Assembly (NCBI GenBank): GCA_947499555.1
Contig: CANMOU010000002.1
Span: 321,001 to 385,000 of the forward strand
Reading direction: 5' to 3'
DNA: 64,000 nt
From: an uncultured Roseovarius sp.
GTDB lineage: Bacteria; Pseudomonadota; Alphaproteobacteria; Rhodobacterales; Rhodobacteraceae
Shown here: positions 17,762 through 26,220 of the stretch, piece after piece
Position numbering within the stretch: the stretch's first letter is position 1
Layout of the letters: each line of letters begins with the position of its first letter
The notes under the pieces: generated by a model
The model's input: the letters and a program-made list of their open reading frames with translations, nothing else
Databases searched by the model: none
Told to the model about the DNA's origin: nothing
Made by a program: the position numbers and the translations under genes

Positions 17762-19276
17762 ATGTTTGAAAATCTTTCCGAACGTCTCTCAGGCGTCTTT
17801 GACCGGCTGACCAAACAGGGCGCGTTGTCAGAAGATGACGTCAAGACCGCCTTGCGCGAGGTGCGCGTGGCTCTGCTTGAGGCCGATGTGTCGCTGCCTG
17901 TCGCGCGTGACTTCATCAAACGCGTCCAAGAGGCGGCCACTGGTCAGGCGGTGACCAAGTCGGTCACCCCCGGTCAGCAGGTCGTCAAGATCGTGCATGA
18001 TGCGCTGGTCGAAACGCTGACCGGCGAAGAAGACCCCGGCGCGCTTAAAATCGACAACCCGCCTGCCCCCATCCTGATGGTTGGCCTGCAGGGCTCGGGT
18101 AAGACCACGACAACTGCTAAATTGGCCAAACGTCTGAAAGAGCGCGATGGCAAGCGCGTGCTGATGGCCTCGCTCGACGTTAACCGCCCGGCGGCGATGG
18201 AACAGCTAGAGATTCTGGGCCGTCAGATCGGTGTCGATACGCTTCCTATTGTCAAGGGCGAAGACCCAGTCACCATCGCCAAACGCGCCAAAACGCAGGC
18301 CGGGCTCGGTGGCTATGATGTCTACATGCTCGACACCGCCGGTCGCCTGCACATTGATCAGGAACTGATTGCACAGGCCGCCGCGGTGCGCGATGTGGCC
18401 AACCCGCGCGAGACGCTTCTTGTGGTCGATGGTCTGACCGGTCAGGACGCGGTCAATGTCGCCACCGAGTTTGACGACAAGATCGGCGTCTCCGGCGTGG
18501 TACTCACCCGGATGGATGGCGACGGGCGCGGTGGTGCGGCGCTTTCGATGCGCGCGGTCACCGGCAAGCCGATCCGCTTTGTGGGTCTGGGCGAAAAGAT
18601 GGATGCGCTGGAAACCTTTGAGCCTGAGCGCATCGCAGGCCGCATCCTTGGCATGGGCGACATCGTCAGCCTTGTGGAAAAGGCGCAGGAAACCATCGAG
18701 GCCGAACAGGCCGAACGCATGATGAAGCGCTTCACCAAGGGGCAGTTCAACATGAACGACCTCAAGATGCAGCTTGAGCAGATGCAAAAGATGGGCGGCA
18801 TGGAAGGTGTGATGTCCATGATGCCCGGCATGGGCAAGATGAAAAATCAGATGGCCGAGGCCGGCATCGACGACAAGATCATCGCGCGGCAGATCGCGCT
18901 GGTGAACTCCATGACTAAGAAAGAGCGCGCCAACCCCAAAATCTTGCAAGCCTCGCGCAAAAAGCGCATCGCGATTGGTGCTGGTCTGGAAGTGTCAGAG
19001 TTGAACAAACTGCTGAAAATGCAGCGTCAGATGTCCGACATGATGAAGAAAATGGGCAAGATGGGCAAGGGCGGCATGCTGAAACAAGCCATGAAAGGCA
19101 TGTTCGGCAAAGGCGGCCCCTCGCCAGAGGAAATGGCCGCCGGTATGGATTCCAAGGCGCTGGAACAAGCCGCCAAGCAAATGGGCAAAGGCCTGCCCGG
19201 TGGTGGCCTGCCGGGTTTGGGCGGTGGCGGAATGCCTCTGCCTCCGGGGCTCTCGGGTTTCGGAAAGAAGAAATAA
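17762..19276 (+). CDS. ffh: signal recognition particle protein Ffh
   Basis: A 504-residue SRP GTPase that binds 4.5S RNA and signal sequences and docks with FtsY. The N domain is residues 1-95. The G domain has GLQGSGKTTTTAK (108-120), then DTAGRLHID and the TRMDGDGRGGAALS motifs. The methionine-rich M domain runs from about 325 to the end (many MMKKMGKMGKGG-type runs) and finishes with a Gly/Pro-rich tail. GGAGG lies before the ATG. It heads a block of translation-related genes. Confidence 0.97.
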   Translation: MFENLSERLSGVFDRLTKQGALSEDDVKTALREVRVALLEADVSLPVARDFIKRVQEAATGQAVTKSVTPGQQVVKIVHDALVETLTGEEDPGALKIDNPPAPILMVGLQGSGKTTTTAKLAKRLKERDGKRVLMASLDVNRPAAMEQLEILGRQIGVDTLPIVKGEDPVTIAKRAKTQAGLGGYDVYMLDTAGRLHIDQELIAQAAAVRDVANPRETLLVVDGLTGQDAVNVATEFDDKIGVSGVVLTRMDGDGRGGAALSMRAVTGKPIRFVGLGEKMDALETFEPERIAGRILGMGDIVSLVEKAQETIEAEQAERMMKRFTKGQFNMNDLKMQLEQMQKMGGMEGVMSMMPGMGKMKNQMAEAGIDDKIIARQIALVNSMTKKERANPKILQASRKKRIAIGAGLEVSELNKLLKMQRQMSDMMKKMGKMGKGGMLKQAMKGMFGKGGPSPEEMAAGMDSKALEQAAKQMGKGLPGGGLPGLGGGGMPLPPGLSGFGKKK

Positions 19277-19282
19277 CCTGAT

Positions 19283-19307
19283 GCTTCTTTCTTGTCTCAA
19301 ATACCCA
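19283..19307. repeat. copy 3 of the recurring intergenic motif
   Basis: GCTTCTTTCTTGTC followed by TCAAATACCC, seven bases after the ffh stop and just before the first GNAT gene. Same word as at 1399 and 15616. Confidence 0.6.
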
Positions 19308-19318
19308 AAGGGCACGGC

Positions 19319-19888
19319 ATGACACTCAGCCTTGCGATTCCCGTCTTGGAAACCCCAAGGCTGATCCTGCGTGGACCAGAGCCAGAGGATTTCGATCCGC
19401 TGGCCGCGTTCCTCTTGGATCATGATCGCTCTTGGGGGTTTGGATCTGAAAAAGACCGCCCCAAGGCATGGCGCTGGTTTGCCTGCTCCATCGGGCATTG
19501 GGCGCTCAAGGGGTATGGCTATTTCACCATGGAGTGGAAGGAAACCGGAGAGCCTTGCGGCATCACCGGGATCTGGAACCCCGAAGGTTGGCCAGAGCCA
19601 GAGATCGGCTGGGTGGTCTATGCAGGCTTTGAAGGCCGCGGCATTGCCTTTGAAGGGGCCGAGCGCGCCCGCAAATGGGCTTATGAGGATCTTGGCTTCA
19701 CCACGCTGACCTCCAACATCGTGCCCGGCAACGAACGCTCTGTTGCCCTGGCCGAACGGTTGGGGGCCACGTTTGAGCGCGCCTATGACAATGTTGAGAT
19801 GGGGGCCGAGCATCTCTATCGTCACCCCGGCCCTGCGGAACTTGGGCTTGAGACGGATGCGGATGGCAGTCCGGAGGCCTATGCATGA
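19319..19888 (+). CDS. GNAT acetyltransferase, RimJ/RimL-like, 1 of 4
   Basis: 189 residues with the RimJ/L-type start LETPRLILRGPEPEDFD, the aromatic GHWALKGYGYF, the acetyl-CoA loop FEGRGIAFEGA, and NIVPGNERSVALAERLGATFE near the C-terminus. It transfers acetyl from CoA to an amine, often an N-terminal amino group of a protein; the target is unknown. The ATG at 19319 is preferred over a TTG nine codons earlier that lies in the dispersed repeat. First of four consecutive homologues. Confidence 0.85.
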   Translation: MTLSLAIPVLETPRLILRGPEPEDFDPLAAFLLDHDRSWGFGSEKDRPKAWRWFACSIGHWALKGYGYFTMEWKETGEPCGITGIWNPEGWPEPEIGWVVYAGFEGRGIAFEGAERARKWAYEDLGFTTLTSNIVPGNERSVALAERLGATFERAYDNVEMGAEHLYRHPGPAELGLETDADGSPEAYA

Positions 19889-20472
19889 TGCACGCAGCCT
19901 TGCCAATGGAAAGCCCCTCAACACCTGTGGCAATGGCGCAGGCAGGCGAACTGTCCGCAGGTTTGCCACGCTTGCAGACCGATCGCCTCACGCTACGCGC
20001 GCCTGAACTTGCTGATTTCGAGGCCTATGCCCAAATCGCCTGCAGCTCGCGCGGCGAAGGGTTGGGCGGGCCGTTCAGTCGCGATGAGGCCTGGTATGAC
20101 TTTGCCTCGATGGTTGGCATATGGCTCTTGCGCGGGCATGGGCTTTGGGCCGTTGAAGAGACCACGACCAAACGGTTGCTCGGTTTTGTTGTGATCGGCT
20201 TTGAACCCGGTGACCAGCATCATGAGCTTGGCTATATGATGTGCGAAGAGACCGAAGGCCAGGGCTACGCCACGGAAGCGGCCAAAGCCGCGCGAAGCTA
20301 TGCGCAGGATACACTAAAGATCCCCGTGCTCGACAGCTACATCCTGCCAAGCAACGCGAGATCCATCGCGCTCGCTGAGCGGCTTGGCGCGACACATGTC
20401 GGTGACATCTCATACCCCGAAGACGAAGACCCTTCGCGCATCTACCGCCACCCGAACCCGGCGGAGGTGTAA
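19885..20472 (+). CDS. GNAT acetyltransferase, RimJ/RimL-like, 2 of 4
   Basis: 195 residues, overlapping the preceding stop by four bases. LQTDRLTLRAPELADFEAY opens the domain after a 27-residue extension not present in the others. The CoA loop reads TEGQGYATEAAKAARSYA, and the C-terminal signature is LPSNARSIALAERLGATHVGD. It is more diverged than copies 1, 3 and 4 around the aromatic segment (GIWLLRGHGLWAV). Substrate unknown. Confidence 0.85.
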   Translation: MMHAALPMESPSTPVAMAQAGELSAGLPRLQTDRLTLRAPELADFEAYAQIACSSRGEGLGGPFSRDEAWYDFASMVGIWLLRGHGLWAVEETTTKRLLGFVVIGFEPGDQHHELGYMMCEETEGQGYATEAAKAARSYAQDTLKIPVLDSYILPSNARSIALAERLGATHVGDISYPEDEDPSRIYRHPNPAEV

Positions 20473-20473
20473 G

Positions 20474-21079
20474 ATGGGCCATCGCGACATTCCCGTTCTG
20501 GAATCCAATCGGTTGATCCTGCGCGGACCGGCCTCCGAGGATTATCCCGATTTCAAAGCCACTTTTGCGTCCTACCGCTCACGCTTCATGGGCGGGCCGC
20601 TCAATGCCTATGAGGCCTGGATGCTCTATGCCGCCGAGATCGGCCATTGGGAGATCCGCGGGTACGGCATGTGGATGATCCACGACAAGGCTACGGAAGA
20701 AACGCTCGGCATGGCCGGCGGCTGGTTTCCGTCCAAATGGCCCGAACGCGAGATTGCCTGGATCATCTGGCCCGACAAGGCCGGGCATGGCTATGCGCTG
20801 GAAGCGGTCCATGAGGTCCGCGGTTTCCTCTATGCCCAGGGCGGCTGGGGCGGTGCGGTGAGTTACATCGACCCCAAGAACCTCGATTCAATTCGTCTGG
20901 CTGAACGTCTTGGCTGTGTGAAGGACCCTGACGCACCCACGATTGACGGCTCCGACGCGGTCTATCGCCACCCAAGCCCTGATCGTCTTACATCCGGTCA
21001 AATTCGCGATGGCATCGAGCTTGAAATCGCACATTACGCGGACCCCCTCTTTAAGCCGAAAGGATGGGCTCTTGACTGA
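20474..21079 (+). CDS. GNAT acetyltransferase, RimJ/RimL-like, 3 of 4
   Basis: 201 residues. The start at 20474 lies one base after the stop of copy 2 and begins MGHRDIPVLESNRLILRGP. It keeps GGPLNAYEAWMLYAAEIGHW, a segment nearly matched in copy 4 (GGPLGIADAWRLFAADVGHW). The acetyl-CoA loop is KAGHGYALEAVHE and the end signature DSIRLAERLGCVKD. It carries a longer C-terminal tail than its siblings. Confidence 0.85.
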   Translation: MGHRDIPVLESNRLILRGPASEDYPDFKATFASYRSRFMGGPLNAYEAWMLYAAEIGHWEIRGYGMWMIHDKATEETLGMAGGWFPSKWPEREIAWIIWPDKAGHGYALEAVHEVRGFLYAQGGWGGAVSYIDPKNLDSIRLAERLGCVKDPDAPTIDGSDAVYRHPSPDRLTSGQIRDGIELEIAHYADPLFKPKGWALD

Positions 21080-21581
21080 CGTTCCTGAACTCACGACCGA
21101 ACGTCTGGTGCTGCGCGGCCCAGTCGGAGACGATTTCGCCACATTTGCCGCATTCTACGCTTCGGACGCTGCCCGTTACATTGGCGGGCCGCTAGGCATT
21201 GCCGATGCGTGGAGGCTGTTTGCCGCAGATGTCGGGCATTGGTCGCTAAAGGGATTTGGCTGGTGGACGGTGATCGAAGACGATACCGTGGTGGGCTCCG
21301 TCGGTTTGCACCACCCCGCCCATCATGATGACATAGAGATTGGCTGGAATACATATTCCGGCGCCGAAGGGCGCGGCATAGCAACCGAGGCTGCAACCGC
21401 CGCCCTAAACTGGGCCGCCTCCGTGCTGAAACCAGAACGCCTCGTCAGCTACATCGCCGAAAGCAATCTAGCCTCGATGAAGCTGGCCGAACGACTAGGA
21501 GCAACTTTGCAGCCTGGGCGCGCATCCCATGCTGCCGACAACCTGATCTACCTGCACGATCTTTCGAGGTACGCAAAATGA
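21072..21581 (+). CDS. GNAT acetyltransferase, RimJ/RimL-like, 4 of 4
   Basis: 169 residues. The proposed start is TTG at 21072 (TDVPELTTERLVLRGP follows), overlapping the end of copy 3 by eight bases and preceded by AAAGGA; no in-frame ATG fits the family N-terminus. CoA loop AEGRGIATEAATAALNW; C-terminal ASMKLAERLGATLQ. Its stop overlaps the chorismate mutase ATG, tying the array to the downstream translation genes. Confidence 0.83.
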   Translation: MTDVPELTTERLVLRGPVGDDFATFAAFYASDAARYIGGPLGIADAWRLFAADVGHWSLKGFGWWTVIEDDTVVGSVGLHHPAHHDDIEIGWNTYSGAEGRGIATEAATAALNWAASVLKPERLVSYIAESNLASMKLAERLGATLQPGRASHAADNLIYLHDLSRYAK

Positions 21582-21874
21582 CTGACGCAAGCAACCGTGC
21601 CGCAGGCCTGCTCAAGGAGCATCGGGAAAGCATCGACCGACTCGATGCCATTCTCGTCTACACGCTGGGCGAGCGGTTCAAGCACACCCAAGCTGTGGGC
21701 AAGCTCAAGGCCGAACATGACCTTCCCCCGTCCGATCCCACCCGCGAAGCGGCCCAGATCGCACGGCTTGAAGATTTGGCAAACCGGGCCGATCTGGATC
21801 CGGAATTTGCCAAGAAGTTTCTGAACTTCATCATCGCTGAGGTTATTCAGCACCACAAACAACACCAATCGTAG
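21578..21874 (+). CDS. chorismate mutase, AroQ type
   Basis: 98 residues, all-helical AroQ fold. It catalyses the chorismate to prephenate rearrangement for Phe and Tyr synthesis. Seen in order: RESIDRLDAILVYTLGERF in helix 1 (with the conserved Arg and Asp), the TQAVGKLKAEHDLPPSDPTRE turn region with Lys, and KKFLNFIIAEVIQHHKQ in the last helix. Translationally coupled to the last GNAT and upstream of rpsP. The occurrence next to ribosomal genes is a Rhodobacteraceae-like arrangement. Confidence 0.9.
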   Translation: MTDASNRAAGLLKEHRESIDRLDAILVYTLGERFKHTQAVGKLKAEHDLPPSDPTREAAQIARLEDLANRADLDPEFAKKFLNFIIAEVIQHHKQHQS

Positions 21875-21923
21875 GGTGGGATTTCATCCCACCTGACCAA
21901 GCCATTTCAAGGAGAAACAAACA

Positions 21924-22406
21924 ATGGCCATGAAAATCCGCCTTGCCCGTGGTGGCAGCAAGAAACGCCCTTTCTACCGCATCGTGGCGGCCGACAGCCG
22001 CATGCCACGCGATGGTCGCTTTATCGAAAAGCTGGGCACCTACAATCCGCTTCTGCCGAAGGACAGCGAAGAGCGCGTCAAAATGAACATGGAGCGCATC
22101 CAGTACTGGCTGGATCAAGGCGCGCAGCCTTCCGACCGGATCGCGCGTTTCCTTGAGGCCGCAGGTCATTCCGAGAAGACAGAGCGTAACAACCCGGAAA
22201 AAGGCGAGCCAGGCCAGAAAGCCAAGGATCGTGCCGAAGAGAAGGCCGAAAAGGCAAAAGCCGCAGAGGAAGCACCTGCTGAGGAGCCCCCAGTAGAAGA
22301 GGCCGCCGCAGAAGAGGCTCCGGCTGAGGAAGCTCCGGCTGAGGAAGCAGCAGCTGAAGAGGCCCCGGCCGAGGAAGCTCCTGCTGAAGAAGCCGAAGAA
22401 AGCTGA
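21924..22406 (+). CDS. rpsP: 30S ribosomal protein S16 with long acidic tail
   Basis: 160 residues. The first 80 or so are canonical S16 ([21 protein letters not shown], then [17 protein letters not shown]), with AAGGAG upstream. The remaining half is a low-complexity Lys/Glu then Ala/Glu/Pro extension built from repeats of the type APAEEA. S16 is normally about 80-100 residues, so the tail nearly doubles it. The repeat is also visible at the nucleotide level at about 22265-22400, where slippage could change its length. Confidence 0.97.
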   Translation: MAMKIRLARGGSKKRPFYRIVAADSRMPRDGRFIEKLGTYNPLLPKDSEERVKMNMERIQYWLDQGAQPSDRIARFLEAAGHSEKTERNNPEKGEPGQKAKDRAEEKAEKAKAAEEAPAEEPPVEEAAAEEAPAEEAPAEEAAAEEAPAEEAPAEEAEES

Positions 22407-22423
22407 GGCTGGCCTGACCCGGG

Positions 22424-23053
22424 ATGCCGTGCTTTTCAGAAGACTTTCAGTCTGAATTGGCCGAATTGATGCGGTGGCGACGGGATGTTCGCCACTTCCG
22501 CACCGATCCGGTGGATGAAGCTGTCTGGTCTGCGTGTTTGCAGGCATTCCTCTTTGCCCCGTCAGTCGGGTTGAGCGAACCCTGGCGCTTGGTGCATGTG
22601 TCGTCTGAGACGGCACGCGCATTGGCCCTGGCAAACTTTACCGAGGCTAATGACCAGGCGCTCAATGGCTATGCCGGAGAACGCGCACAGCTTTACAGCA
22701 AGCTCAAGCTGTCAGGCATGCGCGAAGCCCCGGTTCAACTGGCCGTGTTCTGCGACGAAGAGACCGGCAAGGGTCATGGGCTGGGGGCCGCAACCATGCC
22801 TGAAATGCGGCGCTATTCCGTGGTTGCCGCGATCACGCAATTCTGGCTGGCGGCGCGCGCCGTTGGTCTTGGGGTGGGGTGGGTGTCGATCCTTGATCCT
22901 GTGCGCCTGGGCCGTGATCTGGGCGTCTCCGAAGACTGGCGTCTGGTGGCCTATCTTTGTGTTGGCTGGCCCAAGGACGAGCAGGACACGCCCGAACTGG
23001 AACGCGCCGGTTGGGAGGACCGGCGCAAGGCTCTACCGATAGAGGAGCGGTAG
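22424..23053 (+). CDS. bluB: 5,6-dimethylbenzimidazole synthase
   Basis: 209 residues of the nitroreductase-like flavin fold. BluB destroys reduced FMN with oxygen to make dimethylbenzimidazole, the lower ligand of cobalamin. Supporting features: an early RWRRDVRHFRTDPV FMN-phosphate region, LFAPSVGLSEPWRLVHV, and the C-terminal GLGVGWVSILDP plus YLCVGWPKD. It is not next to other cobalamin genes; it sits between rpsP and rimM. Cobalamin could serve corrinoid-dependent enzymes, which may include the MttB-family proteins of this window (inference). Confidence 0.9.
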   Translation: MPCFSEDFQSELAELMRWRRDVRHFRTDPVDEAVWSACLQAFLFAPSVGLSEPWRLVHVSSETARALALANFTEANDQALNGYAGERAQLYSKLKLSGMREAPVQLAVFCDEETGKGHGLGAATMPEMRRYSVVAAITQFWLAARAVGLGVGWVSILDPVRLGRDLGVSEDWRLVAYLCVGWPKDEQDTPELERAGWEDRRKALPIEER

Positions 23054-23057
23054 AGCC

Positions 23058-23204
23058 ATGTTCCGTCTCATCCGTTTCGTCATCCTTTGCATGCTCGCTT
23101 TCGTGGCAGGTGTCTTTTACGAGAGAAAAAACACCGCCGATGCGTGCAAAGCAGTTGGCGGCGAGATGGTAGCAGGTCTTTGTATTGCTCAGGGAGGCTC
23201 ATGA
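23058..23204 (+). CDS. 48-residue small membrane protein
   Basis: A short frame starting [20 protein letters not shown], a single membrane helix after a basic N-terminus, then a polar tail with two Cys ([22 protein letters not shown]). It starts four bases after the bluB stop with GAGGAG upstream, and its stop overlaps the rimM ATG as ATGA, which strongly suggests real translation. The helix-plus-two-Cys layout occurs in small Rhodobacteraceae proteins of unknown role. No function is proposed. Confidence 0.75.
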   Translation: MFRLIRFVILCMLAFVAGVFYERKNTADACKAVGGEMVAGLCIAQGGS

Positions 23205-23707
23205 CCGACCGCATCTGCATAGCAGCTATCGCCGGAGCCTTTGGCGTGCGCGGAGAAGTCAGGCTCAAGGCTTTTACGGCCACGCCTGAGGATGTGGCCG
23301 CCTATGGCGCAGTGACGACTGAGGATCAGGTGCAAAGCTTCACCATCGCCTTGAGCGGTCAAGCCACCAAGGGTGCTTTGATCGCGCGGCTGTCTGGCAT
23401 TGGTACCAAGGAACAGGCCGAGGCACTTAAGGGCACACGGCTTTATGTGGCGCGTGATAGCCTTCCAAATCTGCCGGATGATGAATACTACCACGCCGAT
23501 CTCATCGGGCTGGAGGTCTATGACACCGGCGGCGCATTGCTGGGCAAGGTCAAGACCGTGCTCAACCACGGCGCGTCAGATATCCTCGAAATCCAGGCTC
23601 CGAGCATGTCCGCACCGGCGCTTCTACCGTTTACGCTGGATGCCGTGCCAACTGTTGATCTGAGCGCCGGACGCATCATTGCCGATCCGCCGGACGGGGT
23701 GTTCTGA
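23201..23707 (+). CDS. rimM: 16S rRNA processing protein RimM
   Basis: 168 residues. RimM binds S19 and helps mature the 30S head. The N-terminal domain is [22 protein letters not shown]. The PRC-barrel half contains [16 protein letters not shown] and the final [14 protein letters not shown]. The ATG at 23201 has GGAGG immediately upstream and overlaps the small membrane ORF. The rpsP-rimM-trmD-rplS order is the standard one, here interrupted by extra genes. Confidence 0.95.
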   Translation: MTDRICIAAIAGAFGVRGEVRLKAFTATPEDVAAYGAVTTEDQVQSFTIALSGQATKGALIARLSGIGTKEQAEALKGTRLYVARDSLPNLPDDEYYHADLIGLEVYDTGGALLGKVKTVLNHGASDILEIQAPSMSAPALLPFTLDAVPTVDLSAGRIIADPPDGVF

Positions 23708-23710
23708 CAC

Positions 23711-24523
23711 ATGCATGTGATTCTGCATCCGGGCTTTCACAAGACGGGCACATCAAGCCTTCAACGAGCACTGGTCGCACATGATGCGATCATGGCGCCG
23801 CGCCTGCGCTATGTGCTGATGACGGAGATGCCCGATGTCATACGAGCGGCTCGTAAGTATTCGCGCAAACCAAAGCCCGTCAATCTGGAGGCATTCGGCC
23901 GTGGCTTCGAGGCGTTTCTGGACAGCCTTACGCCAGAAGAGAGCCGGCCACTACTGATCACAAGCGAGGACCTTTCCGGGCTTATCCCCGGGAAGTTTGG
24001 TGTCACGGCTTATTCTGCTTCAACACCTCTGATGTCGCGCGCCGTCGATGGTGTTTTGCGCAGGTTTGGGAAAGAGACCAAGATCGACATCTGGTATACG
24101 ACACGGTCGCCGGAGTCCTGGCAGCGCAGTGTCTACTACCAACTCCTGCGTGGCATCCGTTTGACGGAAAGCTTTGCGGAGTTTCAGAAAAACTGGGCGC
24201 AGGCTGCACAGCTTGACGAGGTTGTCGAGGCAACGAAGCAGAGCGTGGCCGACAGAGCAAGTGTCGACGCGGGCCAGCTCGAGGAGTGTTTCGGAAAACC
24301 GCTTGGACCGCTGGGCGTGTTCCTGGAGAGATATGGCATCTCGGCAGATGGCCTGCCCCCGCTCCCAATCGAAAATGTGCAGCCCAAAGGGGTTGCCGAC
24401 GAGCTTCTGGCGATCAACCGCTCGGAGATGAGCGATGCGGTCGCCACCGAAGCCAAGCGCCGCGTGCTCAACAAACATCGAAGCGCCGGGGCCACCAGGC
24501 AAGCTGCGGGAGAGCCTCAATGA
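23711..24523 (+). CDS. sulfotransferase-like protein
   Basis: 270 residues. It opens with VILHPGFHKTGTSSLQRAL, the PAPS phosphate-binding loop (HKTGTSSLQ) of the bacterial sulfotransferase family. A later segment, IDIWYTTRSPESWQRSVYYQLLRG, matches the 3'-phosphate-binding region (xRxPxxxxxS-type). Usual substrates are carbohydrates or lipids, but none can be assigned. It lies between rimM and trmD, four bases after the former and overlapping the latter by four bases. Confidence 0.75.
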   Translation: MHVILHPGFHKTGTSSLQRALVAHDAIMAPRLRYVLMTEMPDVIRAARKYSRKPKPVNLEAFGRGFEAFLDSLTPEESRPLLITSEDLSGLIPGKFGVTAYSASTPLMSRAVDGVLRRFGKETKIDIWYTTRSPESWQRSVYYQLLRGIRLTESFAEFQKNWAQAAQLDEVVEATKQSVADRASVDAGQLEECFGKPLGPLGVFLERYGISADGLPPLPIENVQPKGVADELLAINRSEMSDAVATEAKRRVLNKHRSAGATRQAAGEPQ

Positions 24524-25320
24524 ACGACGCGCCGAACCGTTCGCATGGGCGCAAATCCATTGGTGCGTCTCTCAAACCGCGAAGCCTTATGGACGGACAA
24601 GACCGGCTTGTCCGCGCCTGGCGGGCTGTGGTGATCACGCTTTTGCCAGATGCGTTTCCCGGTATCCTGGGCCAAAGCCTCACCGGCAAGGCACTGAAGG
24701 ACGGGCTTTGGCAGCTGGAGACAGTGGATCTGCGCCAGTTCGGTGAAGGCAAGCACCGTAATGTCGATGACACACCCGCTGGAGGCGGGGCGGGCATGGT
24801 TCTGCGCGCTGATGTGATGGGCCGCGCGATCGATCATGCGCAGGGCCAAGCCGCCAAAGGTGCGCCGCTATTGTACCTCAGCCCGCGGGGCAAGCCTTTT
24901 GATCAAGCCATGGCACGGTCGCTCGCGGCGGGGCCGGGCGCGACCATGATTTGCGGCCGGTTTGAAGGCTTGGACCAAAGGGTGATCAACCACTACACCA
25001 TTGCCGAAGTGTCCCTGGGCGACTTCGTTCTCACCGGCGGAGACCTCGCCGCCCAGGCGATGATCGACGCCACCGTGCGGCTTCTGCCGGGGGTGCTGGG
25101 CAACGAAAGCTCGACGGAGGAAGAAAGCTTCTCCGACGGCCTGCTCGAACACCCCCAATACACCCGCCCCGCCGAATGGAATGGCCTTGCGATCCCGGAC
25201 GTCCTGATGTCGGGCCACCACGGACAAATCGCCGAATGGCGGCGGGAAATGTCCAGGACTCTGACACAAGAGCGGCGACCGGACTTGTGGTCAAAGGTCA
25301 AGACACCCAAAGGCAGCTAA
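24520..25320 (+). CDS. trmD: tRNA (guanine-37-N1) methyltransferase
   Basis: 266 residues. TrmD methylates G37 next to the anticodon to prevent frameshifting. The SPOUT trefoil-knot segments are present: DDTPAGGGAGMVLRADV, LYLSPRGKPFDQ, CGRFEGLDQRV, then the deep-knot region SLGDFVLTGGDLAAQAMIDATVRLLPG. The first 30 residues before VITLLPDAFPG are an extension compared with the usual start, but the ATG overlaps the upstream stop (ATGA), supporting it. Confidence 0.95.
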   Translation: MNDAPNRSHGRKSIGASLKPRSLMDGQDRLVRAWRAVVITLLPDAFPGILGQSLTGKALKDGLWQLETVDLRQFGEGKHRNVDDTPAGGGAGMVLRADVMGRAIDHAQGQAAKGAPLLYLSPRGKPFDQAMARSLAAGPGATMICGRFEGLDQRVINHYTIAEVSLGDFVLTGGDLAAQAMIDATVRLLPGVLGNESSTEEESFSDGLLEHPQYTRPAEWNGLAIPDVLMSGHHGQIAEWRREMSRTLTQERRPDLWSKVKTPKGS

Positions 25321-25377
25321 GCGGGACCTAGCTGCCGTTTGTTTCCTGATTGCCCACGTCCGCTTTTCCAGCACAAT

Positions 25378-26220
25378 ATGACGTTGAGAAGATCAATACC
25401 TGTTGTCCATTTTTTGCTTGAAGAGGACCGATCATTGCCCGCCAAGAAAACAGTTCGAAGCTATCTGGTCCGACTGCTCTACCGGCTAATTTCTCCAAAA
25501 CATCCAAGGGGTTGGATAGAGTTGGATTGGGAAGAAATGCCTGATGGGTCGATGCGCTTGTTTAGTGAGGGCCTTGATACATTTGACTTGCCTGAGATTG
25601 AAATACTCGATTGTCCGGCAGACCAAGTATTGCTGGGATATTGTCATGGAATAATGTTCGTCGTTATCGGAGCTTTGCAGCTATCTCAAAAAAAAGGGCG
25701 GCCTATTAGTGACGGCGAGACGGTCGACTTGCGCGTCAACGAAGACGAGGAACAAGCCGTTGTACGCTTAGTTTCAGTTGGGCGGGGCGTATATCGTTTG
25801 GAAGATCTGGACCCTGGGCCCAACTCATTTCCTAGTTGTGCCGTAGCAACATACATTCTGAACGCTGCTGACAATATGAGACCTTTAAAGGCCTTAGAAG
25901 CAGCGGACCTAGCGGCCGAAGTCCATGCTAAACAATTCAGTTTCGAGGAAGTGAGGCCGAGTGAGGATGATTTCCACACCGCCCTTAGTCGAAGCAATGC
26001 TAGAGCGTACTACTTAATTGGCGATGCTCTTGTGGCTCTAAACCGTGAAGATGATGCGTTGGAGGCAATCGAAGAAGGTGTCGCTCGTGCTCCATTTATG
26101 GCCGAGCGGATCAAGGCTGATCTCGTTGAGCAGGCAGATTTAGGGCCAATAGAAAACTACTTGAAGTCTGTCGATCCTTGGCAAGTACAAGAACGTTTTC
26201 GGCTTTCTCGTAGCAGCTGA
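25378..26220 (+). CDS. hypothetical protein, AT-rich insertion in the translation operon
   Basis: Up to 280 residues. No family was recognised. The central part (ILDCPADQVLLGYCHGIMFVVIGALQL) is hydrophobic; the C-terminal third has helical, TPR-like spacing (ARAYYLIGDALVALNREDDALEAIEEGVARAP). The start is uncertain: ATG 25378 has no ribosome site, a TTG at 25339 neither, while TTG 25435 follows AGAGGA. Codon use is clearly AT-richer than trmD or rplS on each side, suggesting acquisition between them. Confidence 0.55.
   Translation: MTLRRSIPVVHFLLEEDRSLPAKKTVRSYLVRLLYRLISPKHPRGWIELDWEEMPDGSMRLFSEGLDTFDLPEIEILDCPADQVLLGYCHGIMFVVIGALQLSQKKGRPISDGETVDLRVNEDEEQAVVRLVSVGRGVYRLEDLDPGPNSFPSCAVATYILNAADNMRPLKALEAADLAAEVHAKQFSFEEVRPSEDDFHTALSRSNARAYYLIGDALVALNREDDALEAIEEGVARAPFMAERIKADLVEQADLGPIENYLKSVDPWQVQERFRLSRSS

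Noticed and set aside
22265-22400. Repeat array considered as CRISPR-like
   Set aside because: Repeats are in-frame Ala/Glu/Pro codons of rpsP with no spacers.
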